A DNA stretch of 64,000 nt, from positions 19,044 to 83,043 of the forward strand of contig JAEXCN010000355.1 in NCBI GenBank assembly GCA_023402175.1, in the 5' to 3' direction. The notes below the pieces were generated by a model. That model was not told the origin of the DNA and did no database searches. It worked only from the letters and a program-made list of their open reading frames with translations. The translations under genes and the position numbers were made by a program. This DNA is from Pseudomonadota bacterium. GTDB taxonomy: Bacteria; Myxococcota_A; Polyangia; Polyangiales; Polyangiaceae. This document shows positions 1-8,556 of the stretch, in pieces. Each line of letters begins with the position of its first letter. Positions within the stretch are counted from its first letter, which is position 1.

Positions 1-171
1 GCCGAGGCGAAGGAGTTCCTCGTGGGCTACTGGATCGTCGACGTCGAGAACGCCGAGCGCGCCTACGCGATCGCCGGCAAAGCGTCGACCGCACCTGGCC
101 CCGGCGGAAAGCCGCTCGGCATTCCGATCGAGGTGCGTCAGGTGATGAGCGTGCCGCCCGACTCGCTGTGA
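1..171 (+). CDS. YCII/DGPF-domain protein, C-terminal part
   Basis: This is the last 56 codons of an open frame that enters from the left edge and stops with TGA at 169-171. The visible part (FLVGYWIVDVENAERAYAIA, then a Gly/Pro turn and IEVRQVM) matches the end of YCII-related (DGPF) proteins, a small ferredoxin-like fold. The stop overlaps the GTG start of the next gene, an ECF sigma factor. YCII proteins directly before a long ECF sigma with a C-terminal TPR-like domain are the known ECF42 arrangement. The YCII protein is thought to belong to the same regulatory unit, though its biochemical role is unsettled. The N-terminus lies outside the window. Confidence 0.8.
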   Translation, partial: AEAKEFLVGYWIVDVENAERAYAIAGKASTAPGPGGKPLGIPIEVRQVMSVPPDSL

Positions 172-1406
172 AGACGACGGGCGAGCACCTTCTCCGCGAG
201 CTGGCACCGCAGGTGCTCGGCGCCGTCGTCCGTCGTTATGGCGACTTCGGCGCCGCGGAGGATGCGGTGCAAGAAGCGCTCGTCGCGGCTGCGTTCGAAT
301 GGCCGCGCGCGGGCGTGCCCGAAAACCCGCGCGCGTGGCTCATCCAGGTGGCCGCTCGCAAGCTCACCGATCAACTTCGGTCGGACTCTGCGCGCCGCCG
401 GCGCGAAACGAAGGTCGTTCTCGAAACACCGCCGGAAGAGAACATGGTACCGCCGCCTGACGAAGCACCCGTGGAGCAGGACGACACGCTCGTTCTTCTC
501 TTCATGTGCTGTCATCCGGCGCTCACGCGTCCGTCGGCCATCGCGCTGACCTTGCGCGCCGTCGGTGGCCTCACCACCGCGGAGATCGCGAGCGCGTTCC
601 TCGTGCCCGAGGCGACGATGGCGCAGCGAATCAGTCGCGCGAAGCAGAGCATCAAGAGCTCCGGCGTGGGCTTCGTGATGCCCCCGCCCGAGATGCGCGA
701 CGCGAGCCTCGGCGCCGTCCTCCACGTCCTCTACCTGATCTTCAACGAGGGCTACGCGACGAGCTCGGGAGAGGTCCACCAGCGCGTGGACCTCTCGACC
801 GAAGCGATCCGCCTCGCGCGCGCGGCCCACGCGCTGCTCCCCGAGAACGGCGAGGTGAGCGGGCTCCTCGCGCTCATGCTGCTCACCGATGCCCGGCGCG
901 CCGCACGATCGGGACCGAACGGCGAGATCATCCCGCTCGACGAACAGGATCGATCGCTGTGGGACAGGAACGCGATCGCGGAGGGCGTCCAGCTCGTGAC
1001 CGAGGCGCTGACGCGTGGCACTGTCGGCTCGTACTCGCTACAGGCCGCCATCGCCGCGGTGCACGACGAAGCCGCGCGCGCCGAGGACACGGACTGGCCG
1101 CAGATCGTCGCGCTCTACGGAGTGTTGATGCGGCTCTCCGACAACCCGATGGTCGCGTTGAACCATGCCGTGGCCGTCGCGATGGCGCATGGACCGACCG
1201 AAGGGCTGGCGCTTCTCGACAAGCTCGATCGCGATCCGCGAATCAAGGATCACCACCGGCTCGATGCGGTGCGCGCCCACCTCCTCGAGCGTGCGGGGAG
1301 GAGCGCGGACGCGCTCCGCTACTACGGGGCGGCGGCGGAGAAGACCGCGAGCCTTCCAGAGCGCAACTATCTGCTTCTCAAGATTGCGCGGCTCCGCGCG
1401 AGCTGA
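168..1406 (+). CDS. ECF sigma factor with C-terminal helical (DUF6596/TPR-like) extension, ECF42 type
   Basis: A 412-aa RNA polymerase sigma factor, about twice the length of a classical ECF sigma. Residues 1-85 hold sigma region 2, with the typical FGAAEDAVQEA helix and WLIQVAARKLTDQLR. Residues 105-165 hold region 4 (GLTTAEIASAFLVPEATMAQRI, a helix-turn-helix for -35 recognition). The remaining 240 residues form an alanine-rich helical domain (LARAAHALLPENGEVSGLLA, NHAVAVAMAHG) matching the DUF6596/TPR-like tail of ECF42 factors, which in that family replaces a separate anti-sigma. The GTG start at 168 overlaps the stop of the upstream YCII gene, so both are probably co-transcribed and translationally coupled. 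What activates it cannot be seen. Confidence 0.9.
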   Translation: MKTTGEHLLRELAPQVLGAVVRRYGDFGAAEDAVQEALVAAAFEWPRAGVPENPRAWLIQVAARKLTDQLRSDSARRRRETKVVLETPPEENMVPPPDEAPVEQDDTLVLLFMCCHPALTRPSAIALTLRAVGGLTTAEIASAFLVPEATMAQRISRAKQSIKSSGVGFVMPPPEMRDASLGAVLHVLYLIFNEGYATSSGEVHQRVDLSTEAIRLARAAHALLPENGEVSGLLALMLLTDARRAARSGPNGEIIPLDEQDRSLWDRNAIAEGVQLVTEALTRGTVGSYSLQAAIAAVHDEAARAEDTDWPQIVALYGVLMRLSDNPMVALNHAVAVAMAHGPTEGLALLDKLDRDPRIKDHHRLDAVRAHLLERAGRSADALRYYGAAAEKTASLPERNYLLLKIARLRAS

Positions 1407-1572
1407 CCCGCAACCGATCGCGTTCCCAGTCACGATGCTGACCTGAAGCCCCTGCGCTGTGACGCAGCGACCACACCCGCGACGCCGTCACCATGCCTCC
1501 GCGCTCGCGATCGCCTGATTCCACGCGACGTCCCGCACGGCACCGACGTTGCGTCAGGCACCCCGCTTTCTT

Positions 1573-1578
1573 GGGAGG
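1573..1578 (+). promoter_or_regulatory. Ribosome binding site GGGAGG
   Basis: GGGAGG lies 7 nt before ATG 1586 and fixes the start of the Ser-rich lipoprotein. The same frame stays open back to 1493, but the upstream codons are basic, have no signal peptide and no such site. Confidence 0.65.
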
Positions 1579-1585
1579 TCCGAAC

Positions 1586-2041
1586 ATGGTCGAAGGTTCT
1601 CGCATCGCACGTGGCAATCCCTCGCTCGCCATCCTCGCCGTCGCCCTCGCGGTGGCTGCATGCGGCATCGGGGACGGACGCGACGACGACGACCGCTCCT
1701 CGTCGCCGTGTCCCGCAGGCACGGCGCGCGGCGCGAGCGCCGCGGGCGGAGGCACGACGAGCGGCTCATCGAGCGGCGCAGGCCCTTCGAGCGACTCGAG
1801 CGGCACGAGCTCCTCGTCCGGCACGAGCTCCTCGTCCGGTACGACAGGCTCGCCGGCGCCCTCCTCCGGTAGCGGAGCGGATTCGCTCTGCATCCCGAAC
1901 GCCGTCTGCGCAGGGATCTCCAGCTGCCACGACGACTGCTACGGCGATCGCTGCTGTCAGATCTCATGCGCCTGCGACTCGTCCGACACGAGCAGCACGA
2001 GCTCGCACCTGCGTTGCTCGATGTCCTGCACGGGCAAGTAG
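1586..2041 (+). CDS. Secreted Ser/Gly-rich lipoprotein with Cys-rich tail
   Basis: A 151-aa predicted lipoprotein of unknown function. The signal peptide is followed by a lipobox (AVAAC, Cys26). Residues 30-110 are a low-complexity Ser/Thr/Gly linker that includes two tandem SSSSGT units. These are exact repeats in the DNA near 1801-1836, so copy number could change by slippage. The last 40 residues contain 11 cysteines (CIPNAVCAGISSCHDDC and CCQISCAC), enough for a small disulfide-bonded domain. The layout (lipid anchor, flexible stalk, compact head) fits a surface display protein. It has its own ribosome binding site and no clear operon partner. I do not recognise the Cys domain. Confidence 0.75.
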   Translation: MVEGSRIARGNPSLAILAVALAVAACGIGDGRDDDDRSSSPCPAGTARGASAAGGGTTSGSSSGAGPSSDSSGTSSSSGTSSSSGTTGSPAPSSGSGADSLCIPNAVCAGISSCHDDCYGDRCCQISCACDSSDTSSTSSHLRCSMSCTGK

Positions 2042-2145
2042 CAACGAGGTCGTGCTCGTCAGGCGGCCGGACGGACGACGGGCGCGGCGGAACATGACGT
2101 CCGAAACAGGCCCGTCTGTCTTATCCTCCGCCCGGACGGTTCGAT

Positions 2146-2940
2146 ATGACGACCTGGAATGAAAGATTCTGCGAAACGAACGGCATCAGCCTCCACTACC
2201 TCCGAACCGGAGGCGCCAAACCTCCTGTCGTCCTGCTCCACGGATTGATGGGCAGCGGCGCTTGCTGGACTCCCCTCGCCCGCGCGCTCGAGAGTGAATT
2301 CGACGTCGTCATGCCCGACGCAAGAGGGCACGGCGGGTCGAGCGCGCCGCTCCACGGGTACCGGTACGACGATCACGCGAGCGACGTCGTCGGCCTCATC
2401 CGCGAGCTCTCGCTCTCGCGTCCGGTCCTGCTCGGCCACTCGATGGGCGGCATGACCGCCGCGGTGGTGGCGAGTCGAGGTGCGGGGCTCCTCCGCGGCC
2501 TCATTCTGGTCGACCCGACGTTCTTGAGCCCCGAACGTCAACGCGAGGTGCACGATAGCGACGTCGCCGCTCAACACCGCCGGGCCCTCGGTCTACAGAA
2601 GTCTGAACTCGTTGCGCAGGCCCGAGCCCGGAACCCGCGTCGCTCGCGCGAGATCATCGAGCTCCAGGCCGAGGCCAGATTGAAAACCCATATGGCCGCC
2701 TTCGACGTGCTCACGCCGCCCAATCCCGAGTATCGCGACGTCGTGAGCGCAATCGACGTCCCGAGCCTCCTCGTCATCGGCGACAGCCCCGTCGTGACGC
2801 TCGACATGGCAACGGAGCTGCGCAGCCTCAACCCACGCCTGCGAATCGAACAAATCCAGAACGCCGGTCATGGCCTTCCGTTCGAACAACCCGAGCGCCT
2901 GGGAGAGGTGGTCGTGTCGTTCCTGCGTGAGCTGGCTTAG
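2146..2940 (+). CDS. Alpha/beta-fold hydrolase
   Basis: A 264-aa cytosolic alpha/beta hydrolase without a signal peptide. Visible elements are the oxyanion-hole HG at 32-33, the strand PDARGHGGS at 58-65, the nucleophile elbow GHSMGG (Ser99), a candidate acid in VIGDSP (Asp213) and the catalytic His242 in NAGHGLP. That is a complete Ser-Asp-His triad in the right order and spacing for the family. The substrate cannot be inferred; esterases, C-C hydrolases and lactonases all look like this. It stands alone, transcribed away from the regulator cluster at 3268. Confidence 0.88.
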   Translation: MTTWNERFCETNGISLHYLRTGGAKPPVVLLHGLMGSGACWTPLARALESEFDVVMPDARGHGGSSAPLHGYRYDDHASDVVGLIRELSLSRPVLLGHSMGGMTAAVVASRGAGLLRGLILVDPTFLSPERQREVHDSDVAAQHRRALGLQKSELVAQARARNPRRSREIIELQAEARLKTHMAAFDVLTPPNPEYRDVVSAIDVPSLLVIGDSPVVTLDMATELRSLNPRLRIEQIQNAGHGLPFEQPERLGEVVVSFLRELA

Positions 2941-3267
2941 CCTCGTCTCAGAGGGATCCTCGTTCGCGAGCGGAGTCGAGCAAGCTCCTCAGCGTCGCCG
3001 TGGTGCCCTGTGCGAGGTGGCTGCCAGCGACCTACAACACGAGCCTCGAGGACATTGCGCAGACGTTGGACCAAGTCCGCATCGACACCGACGACGATCA
3101 ACAGCTCCACGACACGAGCATACCGGATGTGAAAGATCCCGATGTTCTGCTCGCGAGTCGGCAGCGTTTGATCGCGACGGTGAGCCCGTCGGATGCGATC
3201 CCCTGCGGCCGGACGGTCGGGCACTCGCGAGATGCGTGTAGTTGACGCTCTCTTCCAGGTCCAAGCC
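2941..3267. other. Intergenic stretch, no convincing gene
   Basis: This lies between the hydrolase stop and the convergent ArsR stop. Open frames exist on both strands but have no start with a ribosome binding site, and their composition is Arg/Ser-rich like the shadow frames seen elsewhere in this DNA. It could hold decayed coding sequence, but I cannot assign any. I see no clear hairpin followed by a T run. Confidence 0.5.
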
Positions 3268-3603
3268 TCAGCGGGGTGTTCGGCGGGTCCGCTTTCCACG
3301 GGCGATCTCGGTCGCGAGGGCCTCGAGAGGCGGGCCCCAGAAGCGCCGAAACTGCCCAAGCCATGCGTCGACCTCGGCCAGCGGTCGCGCGTCGACGGCG
3401 TAGAGGCGGCGCGCGCCCTCGGCTCGCACCGTCGCGAAGCCGCTCTCGCGCAAGACCTTCAGCTGCTGCGATACCGCAGATTGCGTGATGCCGAATTCTT
3501 TGGAGATGACCTCGACGACTTCGCCCGAGGCATGCTCGCCCTCGGCCAACAGCTCCAAGATACGACGCCGAACTGGATCGCCGAGGACGTCGAACGCGTG
3601 CAT
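3268..3603 (-). CDS. ArsR-family winged-helix transcriptional regulator
   Basis: A 111-aa repressor-type protein. Residues 1-70 form an ArsR/HTH_5 winged helix: MHAFDVLGDPVRRRILELLA, a recognition helix in ITQSAVSQQLKVLRESG, and a wing in VRAEGARRLYAVD. No Cys metal site is present, so it is not an arsenic or metal sensor of the classical kind. The C-terminal WLGQFRRFWGPPLEAL is typical of the ArsR proteins paired with SRPBCC/AHSA1 proteins. Its ATG overlaps the stop of the upstream SRPBCC gene by 4 nt (ATGA), so the pair is translationally coupled, and it probably controls its own operon. Confidence 0.92.
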   Translation of the reverse strand: MHAFDVLGDPVRRRILELLAEGEHASGEVVEVISKEFGITQSAVSQQLKVLRESGFATVRAEGARRLYAVDARPLAEVDAWLGQFRRFWGPPLEALATEIARGKRTRRTPR

Positions 3604-4232
3604 CAGGTCCCCGTGTAGAACGCGATGGTTCGTTCCGCCTGCGCCCGCGCCTCTTCGGGATTCGCTCCCGACGCAATGTACGCCTCGCCCCACGCTTCGC
3701 CGCACTTGCGGACGAACGCCTTTCCCTCGGTCGAGAGCGTCCAGGCCTGGAAAGCGGCGGGATCGATCGCCACTCCCGGATTGGCCAGATGCTGCTCCAG
3801 ACCGTGGAGCCCGAGGTCCCAGCCGACGCCCGTCGCGCCCGGCCCGTACTTCTTCAGGTGCTCCTCGCCGATTCCGCCCTTGTGCGCGATGTGCTCGAGC
3901 GTCAGCCGCGCCCTTGTACCGTCGGGCGCGAGCCGAGCGTTGACCCAGCTCGTGGCGCCCGCGAACTCCCACGTCAAGTCGAGCGCCTCGGGCGGATCGC
4001 AGCGGGTGATGGTGCCGCCCGCGTTGCCCTCGAGCTGATATCGGCCGCCCAGCTTCAAGTCTCCCTCGACGGGAAGGAACCAGCGGGCGAGTCGCTCGGG
4101 CGTGGTGATCGCCTCCCACAGGTCGGAGACCGTCGTGTCGTAGATACGGATTGCGACGCCGACCAGCGCGGGCTTGCCCAGGTGCTCGCGGTTCTCCACT
4201 CGGCGAAACTCGGATCCGAAAACGTCTTTCAT
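3603..4232 (-). CDS. SRPBCC (AHSA1-like) domain protein
   Basis: A 209-aa START/Bet v1-like fold protein. The core is an AHSA1-type SRPBCC domain at residues 25-150 (VSDLWEAITTPERLARWFLP, GGRYQLEGNAGGTI, LDLTWEF), giving a hydrophobic ligand pocket. The longer C-terminal helix region (FVRKCGEAWGEAYIASG) is common in members paired with ArsR regulators. I chose ATG 4232 because an AAGGA site lies 6 nt upstream; an in-frame TTG two codons earlier falls inside that spacing. It is the middle gene of VOC-SRPBCC-ArsR, 58 nt after the VOC gene. The ligand is unknown. Confidence 0.9.
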   Translation of the reverse strand: MKDVFGSEFRRVENREHLGKPALVGVAIRIYDTTVSDLWEAITTPERLARWFLPVEGDLKLGGRYQLEGNAGGTITRCDPPEALDLTWEFAGATSWVNARLAPDGTRARLTLEHIAHKGGIGEEHLKKYGPGATGVGWDLGLHGLEQHLANPGVAIDPAAFQAWTLSTEGKAFVRKCGEAWGEAYIASGANPEEARAQAERTIAFYTGT

Positions 4233-4290
4233 CTGCAATCCTTTCGAGAAAGCCAGCTCATGACGCCTGATTGAGCCGCGCCGCGAGCGG

Positions 4291-4635
4291 CTACAGCTGC
4301 CAGAGGCCGTGCTGATTGCCGCCTTGGAAGTAGATGGCGAACGTGCCGTGATCGGGGATCGCCGTCGGTGTCATGGCCATGTGACCACCAGCTTGAACCA
4401 CTGCCGCGACGGCTGCATGGATGTCATCCACCAGCCAATAGGGTCGAACCACCGGCTCCTCGGTCTCACGCATCGGTGCACGCACTCCCACGAGTCCGCC
4501 GCCCGCCACTGTGGCTGTTCGCGCGTTGCCGAGCCGAGCATCAGGTTCGCCGAATTGCACTTTGTGTGCAGCGGCGTATGCAGCACACACTGCGTCGACA
4601 TCCTTCGTCACGATCTCGAGATATTGAATCTTCAT
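4291..4635 (-). CDS. VOC-family (glyoxalase/bleomycin-resistance fold) protein
   Basis: A 114-aa single-VOC-domain protein with the two beta-alpha-beta halves. The N-half starts MKIQYLEIVTKDVDAVCAAY. The C-half contains PYWLVDDIHAAVAAVVQAGG and ends IPDHGTFAIYFQGGNQHGLW. His/Glu ligands are only partly conserved (no clear C-terminal Glu), so a glyoxalase I reaction should not be assumed. The family also includes isomerases, antibiotic-binding proteins and substrate binders. It is the first gene of the minus-strand run leading to SRPBCC and ArsR. Small VOC proteins co-occur with those two genes in many Actinobacteria and myxobacteria. Confidence 0.85.
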   Translation of the reverse strand: MKIQYLEIVTKDVDAVCAAYAAAHKVQFGEPDARLGNARTATVAGGGLVGVRAPMRETEEPVVRPYWLVDDIHAAVAAVVQAGGHMAMTPTAIPDHGTFAIYFQGGNQHGLWQL

Positions 4636-4852
4636 GGTCCTCGTCGCCTCGCCTTGGGTTCCGGTGCTGCCCACGAGATACAATGCGCCGCTAATATTAG
4701 CAATAACTAAAGTATCCGCACCGGCATCTCGAGGGTGCCGTGACCGTCTGCGCTCGGCCACGTGGAGCCACGCCCTCACAAGCGCGTACCAAACTGTGAT
4801 CCCTCCCATCGAGGTGATGGAACCCTCGCCTTGGCTCGACTACCGGTAAACC

Positions 4853-6646
4853 ATGCCCTTCGTCGTCCGTCGACCGACTGCACTCGCCTCCATCTTCGCT
4901 TCGCTCTCGCTTCTCCTCGTCCCTGCGTGCAGCAGCTCCGACGACGCCTCGAACGGCCGACCGAACGACGCCGAGAGCGACGCCGGCGTCGAGAGCGACG
5001 ACGTCGTCGTACGCTTCGCCAACCGCTGGGGGCTCGCCGACAACGCGCTCGTCGAAAGGGCGAATCGCTACGGAACGAATTCGCCGACCATCGTGGCCAC
5101 CGTCGATGGCAAAGAGACGACCTTCCAGCCCACCGTGCGCGACGACGGCGCCTTCGTCTTCACCGGCGTCCCGCGCGCGCCGTATGTCCTCGAGTCGCGC
5201 TTGAAGCGCACCTCGGCGCCCGCGGAGGATCCGATCTACCTCGTCCGCTACCCGATCGACGGTATGCGCAACGTCGAGATGGGCGAGGACTACTGGGGCC
5301 GCCCTGACGCGACCGTGATGACCGACGACACGAAGCTCGCCCTCACGGTGCAGGCGCCCCAGGGCATCGTCCACGGCGACACCTTCTCGTGGCTCGGACT
5401 GCACTCGTACTTCTACCGCGCGGCCACGTTCTACGAGGAGGACGATTCGGGCACGGTCCACAACCCTCCCGCCCCCGACGCGACGTCGAGCCAGGACTGG
5501 ACGTTCGACAGCGCTGCCCTCTACATGCCGTACGGCGAGGACGCGAGCGGCCTGCCGTCAGCCGCCGCCAACGACGACCTCTTGATCCTCCAGGACCGGA
5601 CCGAGGGGAAAACCAGGCCGATCGATGACGCCGATCCCCTCGCGCGCTTCGACCCGTGGCATGTCGTCAACAGCAACACCGTCATCGGCGTGCTGCACGC
5701 GGCTTCGCCCGACTTCGCGAACGGCAAGACGAACACGGTGACCGGCACGCTCGAGGCACCGAAGACCGAGACGTTCACCATCGACTTCCACGGCGGAACC
5801 TTCGATGCTGTCCGCGACGCGCTCGGCGCTCCCGACGAGATCACCCGCAGCACCGTCCGCATCAGCATGTCGCAAGAAGCCGGGGCGGGCCCCGCTGTCT
5901 ACACCTCGGTCGCGCCCACGGTTTGGACGTTCTACGCGAGCGCTCAGCGAAAGCCCGTCGACCTGAGCTGCTTCCCCAATCCGCAGAGCACCACCTGCCA
6001 GCCGGACGTGTGCACCATCGGCTGCGAGAACGCACGAAAAGGCTACATCCACGCCGGCGAGCTCTCGAAGTTCGCCTACCAGGGCCCGCGCGTCTACGAC
6101 ACCGGCATGCGTGACTTCTACTACGTCTCGTATTCGTATTCGACGGAGGTCAAGCTGCCCGACGCGAGCAGCCGATTTCTCACCGGCGGCGTGAGCGACT
6201 CGTTCCCGAGGACGACCAGCGAGCCGTCGTTCAGCCTCGAGGTCGGTCCGCCCAGCGCCATCACCGTCGACGGAAACACGATCGCCTGGGGCAGCACCAT
6301 CGCCGCGATCCCCGACGACCACGCGCCGGTGGTCGCTTTCACCCCGGCCACCAAAGGCGACCCCGAGTACCACCGCGTCGAGCTCATCGACCTGACGCCC
6401 GATCTCGGCAAGAACCTCGAGACGCCGCGCATGAACCTGACGGTGGCGCTGTTCTACACGCACGAGTCGTCGGTGAGTCTCCCGAAGGATCAGCTCCGGA
6501 GCGGCCACACGTATTACGTGCGCGTGATGGCCAGCAAGGAAGGCTGGAAGATCGGCGAGCGCGCACCGCGAAACTCGGTCTACCGGACGAGCATCTACAG
6601 CGCGCCGTTCGTCTTCGGCACCGCGCCGGCGCCCGCACAGCCGTGA
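4853..6646 (+). CDS. Large secreted lipoprotein of unknown function
   Basis: A 597-aa predicted lipoprotein: signal peptide 1-25, lipobox VPAC (Cys26), then an Asp/Ser-rich linker. Early in the mature part, VVRFANRWGLADNALVERAN and DGAFVFTGVPRAPYVLESRL look like a beta-sandwich (carboxypeptidase-regulatory or Fn3-like) fold. The end (SGHTYYVRVMASKEGWKIG) resembles the last strands of an Fn3-like domain. Four cysteines in a short stretch near residue 370 (CFPNPQSTTCQPDVCTIGC) may form two disulfides. No catalytic motif is visible. It is monocistronic and convergent with the end of cassette A. I do not recognise the family. Confidence 0.8.
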   Translation: MPFVVRRPTALASIFASLSLLLVPACSSSDDASNGRPNDAESDAGVESDDVVVRFANRWGLADNALVERANRYGTNSPTIVATVDGKETTFQPTVRDDGAFVFTGVPRAPYVLESRLKRTSAPAEDPIYLVRYPIDGMRNVEMGEDYWGRPDATVMTDDTKLALTVQAPQGIVHGDTFSWLGLHSYFYRAATFYEEDDSGTVHNPPAPDATSSQDWTFDSAALYMPYGEDASGLPSAAANDDLLILQDRTEGKTRPIDDADPLARFDPWHVVNSNTVIGVLHAASPDFANGKTNTVTGTLEAPKTETFTIDFHGGTFDAVRDALGAPDEITRSTVRISMSQEAGAGPAVYTSVAPTVWTFYASAQRKPVDLSCFPNPQSTTCQPDVCTIGCENARKGYIHAGELSKFAYQGPRVYDTGMRDFYYVSYSYSTEVKLPDASSRFLTGGVSDSFPRTTSEPSFSLEVGPPSAITVDGNTIAWGSTIAAIPDDHAPVVAFTPATKGDPEYHRVELIDLTPDLGKNLETPRMNLTVALFYTHESSVSLPKDQLRSGHTYYVRVMASKEGWKIGERAPRNSVYRTSIYSAPFVFGTAPAPAQP

Positions 6647-6724
6647 GTGGAGCCGGCGCGCAAGGTTCCGAATACCCAGTTCGCTCGGCGTCCAGCTTGT
6701 TTACCTAGAGAGCGCGCCGACCTC

Positions 6725-8527
6725 TCAGTGCACGACCGCAGGCACGTGCACGTCCGAGATCGGGCGCAGGCCGGCTCCACCAGGATAGGCATAGCTGGCA
6801 GTGACACCGATGCCCCATACGGTCATCGAGAAAGGACCACCGCTCTGAATGCGATGCGCTCCGTCGGTGCACGAGCTCCCATCATAGGCCACCGCCTTGC
6901 CTGCATGAGTGAGCCGCGCATACGTCCACTCGTAATCCGCACCAAAGGCCTTCCACCCCGTGAGTGGGCCGGCGCAGTCGAGCGTGACATCGTGAAACCC
7001 TCCGTCCACCCTTCGGCGTGTGACGAAGACGGAGCTGAACGGGTACGTCGCGTCGGAGTAGAACAGGTACGAGTCGAGCCACTGATCGGTCGGTACCGCG
7101 ATCGCCGTCTCTGGGTCGCCGAGCATCGTGGCGGAGGCCCCCGCGCCCGTCATCAAGGACGCCACATAGAACGGGTGTGCGGAGTCTTGGCTTCGCACGA
7201 CGAAGGGCTCGTAGCTGAAGAATCGCGCGAGCTGACCCGATTGCAGCGTCGCGGGCGCCCCGTCAGGCGGACCAGGCTCGTAGACGAGCTCGGTGCCGTC
7301 CACCGCACCGACCATGCGGATCACGCTCCAGTCGCGCTCCGACTCCTTATCCTTGGACACCCAGGCAATTCGATTCGGCGCGGGCAACACCGCATATTCG
7401 TGCCCCCATGCCGAGAGCGGCGGGATCTGCTTGTTCTCGATATCGCAGTAGCCGATATCCGAAGGCACCTGCACGCATGTGACGCCGGCAAAGACGCCCA
7501 CCGGTTTGCTCGTCTCCACGACCGAGCCCACGAGCTCGCGGTGTTGCGTGAGCTGCATGACCTCGCCGCGCTTCAGCTTGTAGTTCGCAACCACGTTCCG
7601 CGGGCTCGGGTGGAGGCCACGACCGCCGACGATGTCCACGGGCGGAAGAATGTCGACGGAGGTATCGTCTTCCGTCGCCACGATCTGTAGCGTAGGAGCG
7701 CCGGCGGAAGGCAGCCCTCCGGAGTTGGGGAGCATGTTCGTGCCGAACAGATCGTCTCTGCCGCCCCAAAGACCCGCAACGACGTAGTTCTTTCGAAAAG
7801 ACGTCGTCGGGAGAAGCAACGTCGCGCTCGGATAATTGCTTCGGGCTCCCCCATACGGGAAGATCGAATACATCGAAACAGGCACGTCCGCGCTGGCGAG
7901 CACGGCATGACCGATCCCGGTCCCGTAGACCGCTTGCTCCTTGTCGAAGATGGGTTTGACGCCTCTGGGGCAAGCGATCCAATAAGGTACTCCGGTATCC
8001 TCGTTCGACAGGAAGACGACCGCCGCCCCGCCGGGGGGAATGGGCCCATCGAGCTTCTCGTGCCGGAGGACGCCATCCTCCACGACGGGCACCCAGACCG
8101 CGTCGGCGAGGGACAGCTCCTGCCCGTCGTACTCGAGGTGGAGCGTGGCAGGCGACGTCCAGTTGTTCGCGACGAAGAAGGCAGCGCAGCTTCCACGGCC
8201 ATCGACGGTGCTGTTCTGCCCGGGGATCGCGAACGAGCAGCCCACCGAGCCTTCGTTGATGGCTGCGGCGTTGCACGGAGTGACGCACGCGCCGTTGCCA
8301 CATGCTTTGTCGGCTTCGCACTCCTTGACGACGTTGCCGTCACAATCGCGGACGGATCGAAGGTCCCTCGAGCAGACGACTCCCGTGCAGCCCGCGTCGA
8401 CGGCTTCGAGCCCGGCATCGGGATCTCCGAACTCTCGCGGTGCGCTCACGAACGAACCTCGGTCGGATGAGCACCCCACCCAGCCGGCCGACACGAGGAC
8501 AAGAAAATGGATAAAGGGCCTGCGCAT
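6725..8527 (-). CDS. IgGFc-binding-domain lipoprotein (cassette A, last gene)
   Basis: A 600-aa exported protein with lipobox VGC (Cys19). After an Asp/Ala linker comes a short Cys region (CTGVVCSRDLRSVRDCDG, then CNAAAINEGSVGC). The rest, from about residue 110, reads as an IgGFc-binding N-terminal domain: FFVANNWTSPATLHLEYDG, PIPPGGAAVVFL, PVSMYSIFPYGGARS, KPVGVFAGVTC and HPFYVASLMTG. In animals this domain is found in mucin-associated FCGBP; in myxobacteria the ligand is unknown, and adhesion to a glycoprotein or polymer is an inference. I chose ATG 8527 because GAGGAAGGT precedes it by 9 nt; the upstream extension is Arg-rich with no signal. It lies 29 nt after the RCC1 gene and is paralogous to the product at 23932. 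Confidence 0.87.
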   Translation of the reverse strand: MRRPFIHFLVLVSAGWVGCSSDRGSFVSAPREFGDPDAGLEAVDAGCTGVVCSRDLRSVRDCDGNVVKECEADKACGNGACVTPCNAAAINEGSVGCSFAIPGQNSTVDGRGSCAAFFVANNWTSPATLHLEYDGQELSLADAVWVPVVEDGVLRHEKLDGPIPPGGAAVVFLSNEDTGVPYWIACPRGVKPIFDKEQAVYGTGIGHAVLASADVPVSMYSIFPYGGARSNYPSATLLLPTTSFRKNYVVAGLWGGRDDLFGTNMLPNSGGLPSAGAPTLQIVATEDDTSVDILPPVDIVGGRGLHPSPRNVVANYKLKRGEVMQLTQHRELVGSVVETSKPVGVFAGVTCVQVPSDIGYCDIENKQIPPLSAWGHEYAVLPAPNRIAWVSKDKESERDWSVIRMVGAVDGTELVYEPGPPDGAPATLQSGQLARFFSYEPFVVRSQDSAHPFYVASLMTGAGASATMLGDPETAIAVPTDQWLDSYLFYSDATYPFSSVFVTRRRVDGGFHDVTLDCAGPLTGWKAFGADYEWTYARLTHAGKAVAYDGSSCTDGAHRIQSGGPFSMTVWGIGVTASYAYPGGAGLRPISDVHVPAVVH

Positions 8528-8556
8528 GACTGAAGACCTTCCTCGATCGAACGCGT

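Noticed and set aside
2941..3267. Possible degraded gene between the hydrolase and ArsR genes
   Set aside because: Frames in both directions lack a start signal and any motif; decay cannot be told from non-coding DNA here.
6647..6724. Terminator between the convergent genes ending at 6646 and 6725
   Set aside because: GGCGCGC and GCGCGCC form a possible stem, but with a loop of about 50 nt and no T run.
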